The notes under the pieces are model-generated. The model had not been told where the DNA came from, made no database searches, and saw only the letters and a program-made list of their open reading frames with translations. DNA of 64,000 nt from Enterococcus quebecensis (GTDB lineage Bacteria > Bacillota > Bacilli > Lactobacillales > Enterococcaceae). The stretch covers positions 1 to 64,000 of the forward strand of contig NZ_MIKB01000016.1 of the NCBI RefSeq assembly GCF_001730365.1, read 5' to 3'. Both the position numbers and the translations under genes were made by a program. Position 1 is the stretch's first letter; every line of letters starts with the position of its first letter. Of this stretch, positions 36,520 to 46,551 are shown one piece after another.

Positions 36520-37201
36520 TACAAAAAAGTACAAAGAATAAACCGAAACTTAAAAAAGGAACAAAAGGAAGCTGTTGTATTTTTTTTCCGAAAATAAATC
36601 GGAAAAATATCAAAAACAATAGCGCACTGCTACTTGAAACAAATAGTAAAATAATAAGTGATGTATTTCCTAGTAGTATCCCCCATAATGTTACCAAAAG
36701 GATATCCCCTCCGCCGATAGAATTTGGAAGTATAAAATTGAAGCTAAATAAACTAACAAATAGGAATGTACCTGTAAATAAGTGTATTGGTAGTCCTAAA
36801 GAATAATGAGCTAAGCATACTAGCACTGCAAATGGATAGAAAATCTTTGGTTCAACAATTAGATAAAAAATATCAGTTAAAGTCAAAGTAAAAGCAGTTA
36901 GTAAGAAGAAAAGAATGTACATAGAATTAGCATCATTGAAGCTTGTTATTGTAAACAGGAAACCACAAATAAGTTCACTAAAAAAATAACTGACAGATAG
37001 TTTATGCTTGCAATGACGGCAACGAAACCTTAATAGCAAGATAGCGATGATTGGAATTAATTCAAAGAACAGTAATTTTGTTTTGCAATAGGAACACTGT
37101 GAAGCTGGTGTGAGAATTGACTTTCTAAGAGGAACACGTTCTGCAATTAAACAAAGGAAAGAACCAATTACACTTCCAAAAATAAACGAAATAAACCACA
37201 T
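36515..37201 (-). CDS. type IV prepilin peptidase (A24, ComC/PilD-like)
   Basis: Membrane aspartyl protease/methylase of 228 aa: N-terminal GSVIGSFLCLIAERVP, two CxxC pairs (CSYCKTKL, CRHCKHKL) of the cytoplasmic loop, catalytic Asp in LTDIFYLIVEP and the GxGD motif GGGDILLV. In firmicutes such enzymes process the ComG pseudopilins for DNA uptake. It stands alone here with no com operon nearby, convergent to the bacteriocin operon. Ribosome site AAGGAG at the ATG. Link to competence is from family knowledge only. Confidence 0.9.
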   Translation of the reverse strand: MWFISFIFGSVIGSFLCLIAERVPLRKSILTPASQCSYCKTKLLFFELIPIIAILLLRFRCRHCKHKLSVSYFFSELICGFLFTITSFNDANSMYILFFLLTAFTLTLTDIFYLIVEPKIFYPFAVLVCLAHYSLGLPIHLFTGTFLFVSLFSFNFILPNSIGGGDILLVTLWGILLGNTSLIILLFVSSSSALLFLIFFRFIFGKKIQQLPFVPFLSFGLFFVLFCI

Positions 37202-37558
37202 AAAAAATCTCCTTTCATATGATAAATACGCAATGAACAGTTTTTTTTATTAGGTAATTTCTTTTTTATTGGAAATGATGAAAATAAGAAGTGAAGCGAG
37301 GTAGTGGGGAAAATAGTAATTGATATGGATATAGGAACGGTATAACGGAGGCTGTCGCTTTTCAATAAGGAATAACGGTGTGTGTGATATGTGCTCATTT
37401 CTGAAGTTTTAGATCCTTAAAATAGAAAGTGATGTTATCGAAATGTAGCGTTGTAGATAATTTCTTTGTTGATTTTAATCCCTGAGACAAAACTGTTTTT
37501 AGTTTTGTCTCAGATTCTTTAAAATCTCTCTGTACTAAACAAATATTAATTACTCTTC
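37202..37558. other. 357-base gap between prepilin peptidase and LRR gene
   Basis: The prepilin peptidase ribosome site is at its left edge. The hairpin CTGAGACAAAACT/AGTTTTGTCTCAG (37482-37494 with 37501-37513) lies downstream of the LRR gene and may act as its terminator, although the T run is poor. No other feature seen. Confidence 0.5.
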
Positions 37559-39124
37559 TTAATGGAAGGGTTGAATGACCTTTCCACTAAACTTGAAGGC
37601 TCCTTGATTGTAATCGTTCTCCATTTTGTAAAATGCATAACTAACGTTTTCTATTTCTGAGGATAAGTTTGACCATCGGATTGTAGCCTCTTTAAAATCT
37701 ACAACACCATTATTTGAAATGCTACCAATTTCCCCGTACTTAAAAGGTTTTGTCTCAATTGATTTCACTAAATCAATTGTATGATCCGTGTTAAAGTCTA
37801 CAGGAGGCAAGATGATTTCTTGATTTGTTGCGTCAATTATCTTCACATGTGTCAAAATGTTAATGTCGGATATTTGATTAGTTGATATATCTACCAGCTG
37901 GAGGTTAACTGGGTTAATCCCTTCTAATGAAGTTAGATTATTCCCTGAAACCACAAGCTTTTCTAATTGTTGATTCTTTAGTGAGGATAGACTTGATATT
38001 TCATTATTGGGAGCAATAAATTTTGTCAGTTTAATATCTGCGATTGGGGATAAATCATTGACTGCCCCATTCGCTATAAATAATTGAATTCCGTTTTCAT
38101 TTTTAGCATACTCTAGGCCTGTTAAATCTTTTACTCCCCACGCATATACTGAAGTTAGCTGCTTCATGTGTTTTTTAGTGATAATATCATTGTTAATTTG
38201 AATCCCAGCTATTGATAAAGCTTCTAATACGCCTTTTCTTAAATTTTTGTCAGGAATAATGACCTCATCTTCTAAGATAGGTTGGATGACTTTTCCACTG
38301 TAATAAACATTGTTGTTCTTTCTGGAATCTACTGGCCATTGATAACGCCGATCAAATTCATAGGTTAATTCTTTTGTATTATCAAGCAAATTGTTCCAGG
38401 TGATTTTAGTATATGATGGATCTACATTACCATTTTCAGTGATATTGAAAATGCTATCTTTAACATCTGAAAATGCATAGTTTGATACGTGTTTTACCAA
38501 ATCAAGTGTAATAGATTCTGAAAATGAAATGGGTCTATTTGTTATTGTTTGGTCTAACGCCATTACCATACCTGTTGTTGTTGGGATATTGCTTATGTCG
38601 GATATGTGATTTTCGGAAACGTCGACGATGCGCATGTTTGTCATATTTAAATCTGCCAGAGAAGTTATTTTATTATTGGGTAAATTAAAAAGATACATTT
38701 GTTGATTTCTCAATGGAGACAGATCCGAAACGTTGTGATTTGGCATAATAAGTTGGTTCAACTTTATATTTTTTAAAGGCGATAAATCACTTACGTTACC
38801 TTTTCTTATGTCAACCACGACACCCGTTACTCTTGTCAGATGCTCTAATCCAGTTAAATCAGAAACCGCTTCCCAAACAGTTACTTGTGATAGGGCAGCC
38901 ATGTGAGCTTTTCGGACAATATTATCTGATACATCGGAAATATCCTGTAGTCGGATATAATTAATTACTCCGGTTCTTAAATTTTCATCTGGAATATAAA
39001 CTTCATCACCTGAGTTAGGGACTTCATTTGCTGAAGCATGTTCGATATTCACACATAAAAATAGAAAAAACGATGAAATTACAAAAAATAAAATTTTTTT
39101 TACTGAAAGTTTTGACATATCCAT
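37559..39124 (-). CDS. secreted leucine-rich-repeat protein
   Basis: A 521-aa protein with a signal peptide (KKILFFVISSFFLFLCVNIEHASA) and two homologous halves of about 240 aa, each of the form EV(Y/I)IPD(E/K)NLR(T/K)GV...(V/K)DLTGLE followed by LRRs (VSDLSPLKN, ITSLADLN; VNDLSPIAD, LTSLEGIN) and a Trp-Ser/Asn-linker beta domain ending FSGKVIQP. The repeats are of the internalin type. No LPXTG anchor, GW or other wall-binding domain is seen, so it is probably released. Monocistronic. Confidence 0.82.
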   Translation of the reverse strand: MDMSKLSVKKILFFVISSFFLFLCVNIEHASANEVPNSGDEVYIPDENLRTGVINYIRLQDISDVSDNIVRKAHMAALSQVTVWEAVSDLTGLEHLTRVTGVVVDIRKGNVSDLSPLKNIKLNQLIMPNHNVSDLSPLRNQQMYLFNLPNNKITSLADLNMTNMRIVDVSENHISDISNIPTTTGMVMALDQTITNRPISFSESITLDLVKHVSNYAFSDVKDSIFNITENGNVDPSYTKITWNNLLDNTKELTYEFDRRYQWPVDSRKNNNVYYSGKVIQPILEDEVIIPDKNLRKGVLEALSIAGIQINNDIITKKHMKQLTSVYAWGVKDLTGLEYAKNENGIQLFIANGAVNDLSPIADIKLTKFIAPNNEISSLSSLKNQQLEKLVVSGNNLTSLEGINPVNLQLVDISTNQISDINILTHVKIIDATNQEIILPPVDFNTDHTIDLVKSIETKPFKYGEIGSISNNGVVDFKEATIRWSNLSSEIENVSYAFYKMENDYNQGAFKFSGKVIQPFH

Positions 39125-39522
39125 TCTCCTTTTTTTGTTTAAATTTTATCATTATTAAATGGCGTTAAGCTTATTTGAATAAAAATCGAAAATATTTTGT
39201 TTTTTATTCGTTATTTTTATATTAATCTAATTGTAAAGTAAATAAACTTATATGTCTATTTATTTCGGGTGTGTGTTGTTTGTTGAAGAATAATAGTTTT
39301 TCGTTAAGTGGTGGGGTATAATAGAATATACAGATAGAAGGCGGTAGGATTTGGGATAGAATAAAATTCTGAGAGATAAGCGAAGTCTTTACTGGAAATG
39401 GTAAATTTTTTAATTACACGAGCATATTTTTTTGAACAAAAATAAAAAAAGCAAAGATTTCATGATCTTTAGATAAGAGGATTATTTATCTTTCATTTAG
39501 CCAAGAGAATGGAGGGAAGAAA
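39125..39522. other. 398-base divergent intergenic region
   Basis: Carries the ribosome site of the LRR gene (GGAGAATGG on the minus strand) and a perfect -10 TATAAT at 39317-39322 on the plus strand with a poor -35. About 200 bases of AT-rich leader precede the lipoprotein gene. I see no riboswitch or terminator. Confidence 0.5.
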
Positions 39523-40260
39523 ATGAAGAAATTATGGATTACTTCTTTGGTTTTAGCAGGCCTTTTTTTGACAAGTTGTGGAGCTCGAGGGATCTCAGCT
39601 GAAGATGCTGGCGAATTGTTTGTTGAGCGTCTCGTGTATCAAAAAGAAGAGAGTAAGTTTGCTAAGGAATTTCGTGATGGTAAGCAAGCTGGAAAAGAAC
39701 TAGATGAAAATAGTAAAACATTTGAAGAAAATTTTGCAAAAGGCTTATCGTCTACGGGAGCAAAGGTTCCAGAAAAGCAGGCAGATGAGTTAACAAAAGA
39801 ACTGTTACAACAAACAAAAGAAAAAACAACCTATAAACTCGTCAATATAGATGAAACAAAAACGGGAGCTACGATTACTTACTATGTTACTGGCTTAGAT
39901 TTAGTAAGCGCAATGCAAGAGATGACTAGGCAGTTGGTAAAAGAAACTTTAGCGAATCCAGAAGTAGCTAAGGATGATCAAAAAACGCTGGAAGCTACTT
40001 TTTCTATTTTAGAAGAGCGAGTTAAAGCAATTAAAATCAAAACAGATCCAGTTGAACTTAAATTGCATTTAGAAAAAGAAAAAGGTAAGTGGTTTGTACC
40101 AAAAAATCAAAAAAAAGCAGTATCTAATTTGTTTATGTCATTTATTTCAGGTTCGAAAGACTTAGATGCGATGAATAAAGAACTACAAGATGCGTTGAAT
40201 GAAGTTGCCAAAGAAATCGTTGATTCGTTGGATACATTACCGATTCCTAATGATGATTAA
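39523..40260 (+). CDS. DUF5105-like lipoprotein
   Basis: A 245-aa lipoprotein with lipobox LTSC (C19) followed by a helical, Lys/Glu-rich domain (AEDAGELFVERLVYQKEESKFAKEF...). The pattern of residues resembles the lipoproteins annotated as DUF5105, a family without known function. Strong ribosome site GGAGGG. Monocistronic upstream of dps. Confidence 0.7.
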   Translation: MKKLWITSLVLAGLFLTSCGARGISAEDAGELFVERLVYQKEESKFAKEFRDGKQAGKELDENSKTFEENFAKGLSSTGAKVPEKQADELTKELLQQTKEKTTYKLVNIDETKTGATITYYVTGLDLVSAMQEMTRQLVKETLANPEVAKDDQKTLEATFSILEERVKAIKIKTDPVELKLHLEKEKGKWFVPKNQKKAVSNLFMSFISGSKDLDAMNKELQDALNEVAKEIVDSLDTLPIPNDD

Positions 40261-40269
40261 CGTTGTAGT

Positions 40270-40284
40270 TTATAATTATTATTA
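40270..40284 (+). promoter_or_regulatory. PerR-box-like site upstream of dps
   Basis: TTATAAT-T-ATTATTA matches the PerR consensus TTATAATNATTATAA at 14 of 15 positions. It lies about 55 bases before a TACAAT -10-like element (40341-40346) and 100 bases before dps. PerR control of dps-type genes is known in Bacillus and enterococci; here it is inferred from the match, which AT-rich DNA can also give by chance. Confidence 0.5.
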
Positions 40285-40383
40285 AATTAAAAATATTATA
40301 AAAATGAACGATTTTAGTGTACTTTTCCGTCAGTTCGTACTACAATTATGGGTGTAGATAACTATTTAGGAGGATGATGTATA

Positions 40384-40872
40384 ATGAAATTTGAACAAAC
40401 TAAAGAAGTTTTGAATCAATTAGTTGCAGACTTAAGCCAGTTTTCAGTAGTAATTCACCAAACACATTGGTATATGCGTGGACCAGAGTTCTTAACATTG
40501 CATCCTAAAATGGACGAATATATGGATCAAATCAATGACCAATTAGATGTTATTTCTGAGCGTCTAATCACATTGGACGGTGCTCCTTACTCAACATTAC
40601 AAGAATTTGCAGACCATACTGGCATTGAAGATGAAATCGGCACATATGAGCGCACAATTCCTGAACGTATGGAAAAACTAGTAGAAGGTTACCGCTATTT
40701 AGCAGATCTATACCAAAAAGGAATTGACGTATCTGGTGAAGAAGGCGACGATTCTACGCAAGATATCTTTATTGCAAATAAAACAGATATCGAGAAAAAT
40801 ATCTGGATGCTACAAGCAAAATTAGGTAAGGCGCCTGGTATTGATGCAGATTCACGTGCGAAAACTCGTTAA
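40384..40872 (+). CDS. dps: Dps-family ferritin-like DNA-protecting protein
   Basis: A 162-aa four-helix protein with Dps ferroxidase residues in HQTHWYMRGPEFLTLHPKMDEYMDQINDQLDVISERL (His and Asp/Glu at the dimer interface). Stores iron as ferric oxide using peroxide and shields DNA. Ribosome site AGGAGGATG. Possible PerR regulation (see the box upstream). Confidence 0.93.
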   Translation: MKFEQTKEVLNQLVADLSQFSVVIHQTHWYMRGPEFLTLHPKMDEYMDQINDQLDVISERLITLDGAPYSTLQEFADHTGIEDEIGTYERTIPERMEKLVEGYRYLADLYQKGIDVSGEEGDDSTQDIFIANKTDIEKNIWMLQAKLGKAPGIDADSRAKTR

Positions 40873-40879
40873 TTTAAAG

Positions 40880-40932
40880 AATTTGAAGGCTTATGAAAGA
40901 TAGCTTGCTATCTTTCATAAGCCTTTTTTGTT
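40880..40932. terminator. bidirectional terminator between dps and argH
   Basis: GGCTTATGAAAGATAGC pairs with GCTATCTTTCATAAGCC, then TTTTTTG: long perfect stem shared by the convergent genes. Confidence 0.93.
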
Positions 40933-42311
40933 TTCTCGCTTTCCAGCTGTAACTTGCTACGTTGGATCGCAGCTTGTACTTGATCAAATCCTGTTCCACC
41001 GTATGAGTGTCGACGTTCGATTGCTGTTTTTGATGAAAGCGTTGGGTAGATATCTGATTCAATTAAAGGTGTAATCGCTTGATACTCTTCTAGAGAGATA
41101 TCCTGTAAGTAGATTCCTTTTTTTGTGCATGCCAATACCAATTTACCAACTATTTCATGGGCTTGTCTAAAAGGTATTCCTTTGTTTGCTAGGTAATCTG
41201 CAAGTTCTGTTGCGTTTGAAAAATCTTTTTCAGTTGATTGTTCCATGACGTCTTTATTTAGTGACATTGTTTCTATCATCCCAGTCATGATTTTCAAACT
41301 AGTTAGAACCGTATGAGCGGTATCAAACATTCCTTCTTTGTCTTCTTGTAGATCTTTGTTATAAGCTAAAGGTAATCCTTTTAAAACTGTTAAGAGGCTG
41401 AATAAATTGCCGTATACACGACCTGTCTTTCCACGGATCAATTCAGCCATATCTGGATTTTTTTTCTGGGGCATGATGGAACTTCCTGTGGAAAAGGTGT
41501 CAGTGAGTTCAATAAATTGAAATTCATGGCTGCACCATAAAATGATTTCTTCACAAAAACGAGAAAGGTGCATCATTAAGATAGAACTATTACTAAGAAA
41601 CTCTAGTATAAAGTCTCGATCACTAACACCGTCCAAACTATTTTCGTAGATTGAAGAAAACCCCAACAACTCAGCTGAATACGTTCGATCAATTGGGAAG
41701 GTCGTTCCAGCCAGTGCAGCACAGCCCAATGGAGAAATATCGATGCGTTTTAAACTTTCTGAAAAACGTTCTTGGTCTCTTGTCAGCATGCCATAATAAG
41801 CCATCATATGATGGGCAAATGAGATAGGTTGTGCGTGTTGTAAATGAGTGTAGCCAGGCATGATAGTGTCAACATTTTCCTCCGCTTTACTAACCAACAC
41901 TTGCCGAAATAAGTGGGTTTCTTCGATGATTTCTTGAACAGCTTCTTTCAGATAGAGATGCATATCTGTGGCCACTTGATCATTTCTGCTGCGGCCTGTA
42001 TGCAATTTCCCGGCTACAGTTCCTATTTCTTCATGCAAGTGTTTTTCTATATTTAAGTGGATATCTTCATTTTTTATACTGAATTCAAGTTCACCTGTGG
42101 CTAATTTTTTTTGAATAGTATTCAGTCCCGAAGTGATTTGTTCAGCTTCTTTATTAGTTAAAACCCCTGTTTTCGCTAACATTTTTACATGAGCTAAGCT
42201 TCCAGTAATATCTTGTTTGGCTAATTTTTGATCAAAAGGGATCGAAGCACCGAAGGCATCGATCCAGGCTTCGCTTTTTCCTTCAAAGCGGCCTCCCCAC
42301 AATTTTTCCAT
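40908..42311 (-). CDS. argH: argininosuccinate lyase
   Basis: Splits argininosuccinate into arginine and fumarate, last step of arginine synthesis. The 467-aa protein has the fumarase/aspartase superfamily signature [12 protein letters not shown], the [20 protein letters not shown] motif and [16 protein letters not shown] 42311 follows GAGGTG; an in-frame GTG three codons upstream overlaps that ribosome site. Downstream of argG on the minus strand, with a 185-base gap holding a 9-bp inverted repeat (TAGCAAAGC/GCTTTGCTA, 42421-42486). Its 3' end overlaps the shared terminator. Confidence 0.96.
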   Translation of the reverse strand: MEKLWGGRFEGKSEAWIDAFGASIPFDQKLAKQDITGSLAHVKMLAKTGVLTNKEAEQITSGLNTIQKKLATGELEFSIKNEDIHLNIEKHLHEEIGTVAGKLHTGRSRNDQVATDMHLYLKEAVQEIIEETHLFRQVLVSKAEENVDTIMPGYTHLQHAQPISFAHHMMAYYGMLTRDQERFSESLKRIDISPLGCAALAGTTFPIDRTYSAELLGFSSIYENSLDGVSDRDFILEFLSNSSILMMHLSRFCEEIILWCSHEFQFIELTDTFSTGSSIMPQKKNPDMAELIRGKTGRVYGNLFSLLTVLKGLPLAYNKDLQEDKEGMFDTAHTVLTSLKIMTGMIETMSLNKDVMEQSTEKDFSNATELADYLANKGIPFRQAHEIVGKLVLACTKKGIYLQDISLEEYQAITPLIESDIYPTLSSKTAIERRHSYGGTGFDQVQAAIQRSKLQLESEKTKKAYER

Positions 42312-42496
42312 TATTAACACCTCGTTTATGTATGATTATTCATTTTGGCAAGAAAGGGAATATCTGTTTTTAGGTATTAGAGGATATCGTTTTTACTATA
42401 AAAAGTGTTTATTGAGATAATAGCAAAGCGTATAAGGATTATTTTTTAATCAAAATTCCTGTTATCCGTTGTAATAAGCTTTGCTATCAATGATTA

Positions 42497-43702
42497 TTAG
42501 TTATTTTTGTTTAGTGAAGTTTGGACTTCGGCATGTACTTTTGTAGGCAATCCCCAAAGTTTGATAAATCCTACAGCAGCATCCTGATCAAATGTATCGG
42601 CAGATGTATAAGTGGCTAGGTTTTCATTATATAGACTGTTCTCTGATTTACGTCCTTCAACAATAGCGTGTCCCTTGAATAATTTCACTCGTACAATGCC
42701 GTTTACGTATTTTTGAGTAGACGTTAAGAAAGCAATCAATGCCTCAGTTAATGGATTGAACCATAATCCATTATAAATAATTTGAGATAATTGATTTTCA
42801 ATAATCGGTTTGAAATGTGCGACTTCACGCACAAATGTTAAATCTTCCAGCTCTTTATGGGCGGTCATCAAGGTAATGGCTGCTGGACATTCGTAAACTT
42901 CACGGGATTTGATTCCGACTAAACGATTTTCTACATGATCAATACGCCCAATGCCGTGTTTTCCAGCTAAGTCATTTAAATTAAGGATTAACTCTGAAAG
43001 TATCATTTCTTTGCCGTTGATGGCTGTTGGGACACCTTCGACAAAAGTCAGCTCAATAATATCCGCTTCATTTGGGGCATCCTCTAAACTAGCAGTTAAT
43101 TCATACGCGCCTTCTGGTGGTGTCGCCCATGGATCTTCTAGAATACCGCATTCGTTGGCACGTCCCCAAAGATTTTGGTCAACAGAATAAGGATTATCCA
43201 AATCTGCTGGGACTGGTACACCATTTTCTTTTGCGTAGTTGATTTCTTCTTCACGGGACCATTTCCATTCACGGACGGGAGCAATCACATTGATATCGGG
43301 TGCAAGAGCGTTGATGGCTACTTCAAAACGTACTTGATCATTCCCTTTTCCTGTACAACCGTGGGCAATCGTTGTTGCCCCTGTTTCTTTAGCTAATTCA
43401 ACTAATTTTTTAGCGATCAGCGGGCGAGATAAAGCAGAAACTAACGGATAAGATTGTTCATAAAATGTGTGACCTTGCAATGCAATTAAGGCAAATTCTT
43501 GAGCGAATTCTTCTTTTGCATCAATGGTATAAGAAGCTGAGGCGCCAACTGCTAAAGCTTTGTTTTTGATGAAGTCTAAATCTTTCTTTTCACCAACATC
43601 CAAACAGCAAGCAATCACATCGTACCCTTCATCCACTAACCATTTAACAGCGACAGAGGTATCTAATCCTCCAGAATAGGCTAAAACAACTTTTTCTTTC
43701 AT
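42497..43702 (-). CDS. argG: argininosuccinate synthase
   Basis: ATP-dependent condensation of citrulline and aspartate. The 401-aa protein has the N-terminal PP-loop [29 protein letters not shown] and [13 protein letters not shown] 43702 is preceded by AAGGAGTG with 7-base spacing. Two ARG-box-like sites lie 80-130 bases upstream. With argH it makes arginine from citrulline; genes for citrulline synthesis are not in the window. Confidence 0.96.
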   Translation of the reverse strand: MKEKVVLAYSGGLDTSVAVKWLVDEGYDVIACCLDVGEKKDLDFIKNKALAVGASASYTIDAKEEFAQEFALIALQGHTFYEQSYPLVSALSRPLIAKKLVELAKETGATTIAHGCTGKGNDQVRFEVAINALAPDINVIAPVREWKWSREEEINYAKENGVPVPADLDNPYSVDQNLWGRANECGILEDPWATPPEGAYELTASLEDAPNEADIIELTFVEGVPTAINGKEMILSELILNLNDLAGKHGIGRIDHVENRLVGIKSREVYECPAAITLMTAHKELEDLTFVREVAHFKPIIENQLSQIIYNGLWFNPLTEALIAFLTSTQKYVNGIVRVKLFKGHAIVEGRKSENSLYNENLATYTSADTFDQDAAVGFIKLWGLPTKVHAEVQTSLNKNN

Positions 43703-43785
43703 CGAGAACACTCCTTGTTTTCTAATTGTCTTTTTTTGATTGTATTCATCATAGCACTTGGAAATACAAAAATCAATCGATTTAT

Positions 43786-43829
43786 TAAATAAATATTCAT
43801 TTTCAAGCTATTTAAAGAAATAATATTCA
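43786..43829 (-). promoter_or_regulatory. two ARG-box-like ArgR operators upstream of argG
   Basis: TAAATAAATATTCA (43786-43799) matches the ARG box TGAATAATTATTCA at 12 of 14 positions and AGAAATAATATTCA (43816-43829) at 10 of 14. They start 30 bases apart, three helical turns, as ArgR hexamers prefer. Position relative to the argG promoter fits arginine repression. Confidence 0.5.
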
Positions 43830-43955
43830 TTATTATTTGGTTGGATTGCATAATATACAGTACGTACTTTTTTGTGTTTTTCATTTTCTATAGAGTAAGA
43901 TCTTTTTGTACAAGAAAAAAGTATAAGAAAAATCGAGGGAAACCACAGAAATTCA

Positions 43956-43984
43956 TTGACTTTACTAGTAATAGAAGGTATCAT
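43956..43984 (+). promoter_or_regulatory. rplM-rpsI promoter
   Basis: TTGACT, 17-base spacer, TATCAT (43979-43984); a typical ribosomal-protein promoter before the L13 leader. Confidence 0.75.
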
Positions 43985-44045
43985 GTTAAATGGTATTGTT
44001 TGCCCCACAATGAGCCCCGGAAACTCAAGTGAATGTCAAACATCG
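43985..44045 (+). ncRNA. ribosomal protein L13 leader
   Basis: TGTTTG (43997-44002) pairs with CAAACA (44037-44042), enclosing CCCCACAATGAGCCCCGG and AACTCAAGTGAATG, the conserved parts of the Firmicutes L13 leader that binds L13 for feedback. Recognised by motif and by position directly before rplM; no covariance search was possible. Confidence 0.75.
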
Positions 44046-44069
44046 AATAGAAAATTGGAGGAAAGAATC

Positions 44070-44513
44070 GTGCGTACAACATATATGGCCAAATCTGGCG
44101 AAGTAGAACGTAAATGGTATGTAGTAGATGCAACAGATATCCCAATGGGACGTCTATCAACTGTAGTTGCTTCTATCTTACGTGGAAAAAATAAACCAAC
44201 ATTCACACCACATGTGGATACTGGAGATTTCGTAATTGTAATTAATGCTGACAAAATTAAATTAACTGGTAACAAAGCTTCTGACAAAATTTACTACCGT
44301 CACAGCCAATACCCAGGTGGGTTGAAGTCTGTTACTGCTGGTGAATTACGCGATAAAAATTCTCGTCGTTTAATCGAAACTTCTGTAAAAGGTATGCTTC
44401 CTAAAAACACTTTAGGCCGTAAACAATTTACTAAGTTGAATGTATACGGTGGAGCTGAGCATCCACACGCTGCACAACAACCAGAAGTATTAGATATCAC
44501 TAACCTAATTTAA
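44070..44513 (+). CDS. rplM: ribosomal protein L13
   Basis: 50S subunit protein of 147 aa: [79 protein letters not shown] start at 44070 after GGAGGAAAG; longer frames run through the leader RNA. Co-transcribed with rpsI 13 bases later. Confidence 0.97.
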   Translation: MRTTYMAKSGEVERKWYVVDATDIPMGRLSTVVASILRGKNKPTFTPHVDTGDFVIVINADKIKLTGNKASDKIYYRHSQYPGGLKSVTAGELRDKNSRRLIETSVKGMLPKNTLGRKQFTKLNVYGGAEHPHAAQQPEVLDITNLI

Positions 44514-44526
44514 GGAGGGAAATTCA

Positions 44527-44919
44527 TTGGCACAAGTACAATATATCGGCACTGGCCGTCGTAAAAATGCAGTTGCCCGCGTACGTTTAGTACCTGGTAC
44601 TGGTAAAATTACTGTAAATAAAAAAGACGTTGAAGAATATATTCCACACGCTGACTTGCGTGAAGTTATCAACCAACCATTTGGTGTAACTGAAACTAAA
44701 GGCGCTTATGATGTAATGGTAAACGTTAATGGTGGAGGCTACTCTGGTCAATCAGGTGCGATCCGTCACGGAATCGCTCGTGCATTATTAGAAGTAGATC
44801 CTGATTTCCGTGCTGCTTTAAAACGCGCTGGACTTCTTACTCGTGATGCCCGTATGGTAGAACGTAAAAAACCAGGTCTTAAGAAAGCCCGTAAAGCTTC
44901 ACAGTTCTCAAAACGTTAA
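44527..44919 (+). CDS. rpsI: ribosomal protein S9
   Basis: 30S subunit protein of 130 aa: [21 protein letters not shown] at the start, [19 protein letters not shown], and the C-terminal tail [18 protein letters not shown] that reaches the P-site tRNA. TTG start after AAGGAGGG. Confidence 0.97.
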   Translation: MAQVQYIGTGRRKNAVARVRLVPGTGKITVNKKDVEEYIPHADLREVINQPFGVTETKGAYDVMVNVNGGGYSGQSGAIRHGIARALLEVDPDFRAALKRAGLLTRDARMVERKKPGLKKARKASQFSKR

Positions 44920-45011
44920 TTGTTGGAGTCGTTGCGAATTTATTCGCTTACGAACACAATATGGGACGGAGATTTCGCAAGAAATTGAGTACCATTCAAT
45001 TGCAACAGTTC

Positions 45012-45047
45012 AAGACACTTTCCATTTTTTGGAAGGTGTCTTTTTTT
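45012..45047 (+). terminator. terminator after rpsI
   Basis: 12-bp stem AAGACACTTTCC/GGAAGGTGTCTT, ATTTTTT loop, T run. Confidence 0.93.
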
Positions 45048-45067
45048 ATTTGGTTACAACTTATTGA

Positions 45068-45410
45068 TTAACTCGTAACTGTTTCACCTGGATTAGCTTT
45101 CCTGTACGCCTCTAACTGTTTGGTTGTATCAACTTTTAACTGTTCATTAGCATGACCATAAACATCTCGAATCATGTTAGAAGTTTCTCCGTGTCCGACA
45201 AGAGCTTTGATAATTAAGTCATCACTCCCTTGATTCAATAGGTCGGAAACAAAAGTATGTCTTAAACTGTGAGGTATAATATGATGAAGGCCATATTTCT
45301 TCTCTAGTTGGTTCAATTTATTATTCAGTCAATCTGTATGGAGTGGTTGGGTTACATCACCTTTTTGATTGACATAGGTAAATAGAAATTGCTGAGGTTG
45401 ATTAGAAAAT
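45068..45410 (-). pseudogene. C-terminal fragment of a tyrosine integrase, with in-frame stop
   Basis: Encodes the catalytic C-terminus of a phage/ICE integrase: IPHSLRHTFVSDLL (Arg of the HxLR box), LVGHGETSNMIRDVYGH (Gly-His and catalytic Tyr). Upstream the frame continues as FLFTYVNQKGDVTQPLHTD, then a TGA, then LNNKLNQLEKKYG, so a TGG Trp codon has probably become a stop. The N-terminal half is missing. It lies just after rpsI, a place where integrative elements insert in related bacteria. Confidence 0.8.
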
Positions 45411-45636
45411 TAAAAATAGTCAGAGAGGTTTGTTTATAGTATCGCTTCATCGGTTGAGTAAAAAGGCACCTAAAGGATGTTCCTATTAAAGGATATCTGT
45501 TAGGTGTTCTTTGAACATGGCTAAAAATAATGTTATGTATATTGTCTTGTAATCTGTTAAATCGCAAACTTATTGTAAAATAAACATTTATTTATATACA
45601 TTAATCTAAATAGAAAATTATATAGGAGATACTAAT

Positions 45637-46059
45637 ATGAATAGAGATCTTATATTCAAAAACTAAGAACATATAATATTTTTTGAAGGAAATATAAAAG
45701 GTAAAACGGTTAATTGTCATGAGTTCTCTTTAATTTATTTTTTAGGACTAGCAGAAGTAACCAGAACGCATTTTGACGAAATCTATTCTGGAGATAAGGG
45801 TACTCAACATGAGTCTATTTTGGCAGATTGGCAAACCAAAGAGTCTACTCGTTTAACGATTTTAGCATTTAATCTGTACGAAGATTACTTATTTGGTTTT
45901 AGTAATCAAGTCTATCAACATAAATTGAATCTTGATTTTAATGGATAACAAAAAGAAAACTGGAATAATTTTATAAAAATTAATTCAATGAGTAATCTAT
46001 TCTCGGATTTAAAGATGAGGGAGTTTTATCTACAAGCAATCAGTTTACATTTATATTAA
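45637..46059 (+). pseudogene. decayed DUF6075-like hypothetical gene (two in-frame stops)
   Basis: A frame of 141 codons (starting MNRDLIFKN) broken by TAA at codon 10 and another TAA near codon 105; in between it reads as a plausible protein (HEFSLIYFLGLAEVTRTHFDEIYSG...LTILAFNLYEDYLFGF). It resembles the DUF6075 family (LAFNLYN...), which often sits beside mobile elements; the match is from memory. Ribosome site TAGGAG. The gene is dead. Confidence 0.55.
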
Positions 46060-46169
46060 TTGAATAAAAAAAATTACAAATAAATAATATATTTTGCCTT
46101 TAAAAAAATAAAAATATTCAATTAAGACTGAAGAGTTGCCTTTAAATCTTGTTTTGTTTCTAAAAACCA

Positions 46170-46199
46170 TTGACAAGCATACTTATTGACGGATATACT
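46170..46199 (+). promoter_or_regulatory. esxA (T7SS) promoter
   Basis: Perfect -35 TTGACA, 18-base spacer, TATACT -10 (46194-46199), about 43 bases before the esxA start codon. Confidence 0.8.
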
Positions 46200-46241
46200 T
46201 ATTTATGTAAAAAATTTTATTACAGAGTAGGAGAGATCATA

Positions 46242-46538
46242 ATGGCAGGAGCAATTTCCGTCACACCCGAGCAACTGAAATCACAAGCAAAGGTTTATAC
46301 ACAATCACAACAACAAATCCAAGATGCGATTCGTAAAGTAAATTCAATGAATCAACAAATCGCACAAGAGTGGAAAGGTCAAGCGTTCCAATCGTATTTA
46401 GAACAATACAATCAATTAGAAGGTAACGTTAAAAAAATGGAAGAATTGTTGATCAGTATCAATAGTCAATTGAACAAATATGCTGACACAGTAGCACAAC
46501 GTGACCAACAAGATGCAAGTTCTTTCGGTTTAAACTAA
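46242..46538 (+). CDS. esxA: EsxA, WXG100 protein of the type VII secretion system
   Basis: A 98-aa two-helix secreted protein: helix 1, the WKG turn at residues 44-46 and helix 2, the WXG100 layout. Starts MAGAISVTPEQLKSQAK, very like EsxA of Staphylococcus and Listeria. Secreted by the EssC machine and needed for its activity. Start at 46242 with AGGAGAG ahead; an upstream in-frame ATG would overlap the promoter. A terminator follows, so esxA is made in excess over the rest. Confidence 0.95.
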   Translation: MAGAISVTPEQLKSQAKVYTQSQQQIQDAIRKVNSMNQQIAQEWKGQAFQSYLEQYNQLEGNVKKMEELLISINSQLNKYADTVAQRDQQDASSFGLN

Positions 46539-46551
46539 ATTAATTTTGAAA

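Noticed and set aside
39301-39330. Strong promoter before the DUF5105-like lipoprotein
   Set aside because: The -10 TATAAT is perfect but no acceptable -35 or extended -10 is present, so it was mentioned only in the gap description.
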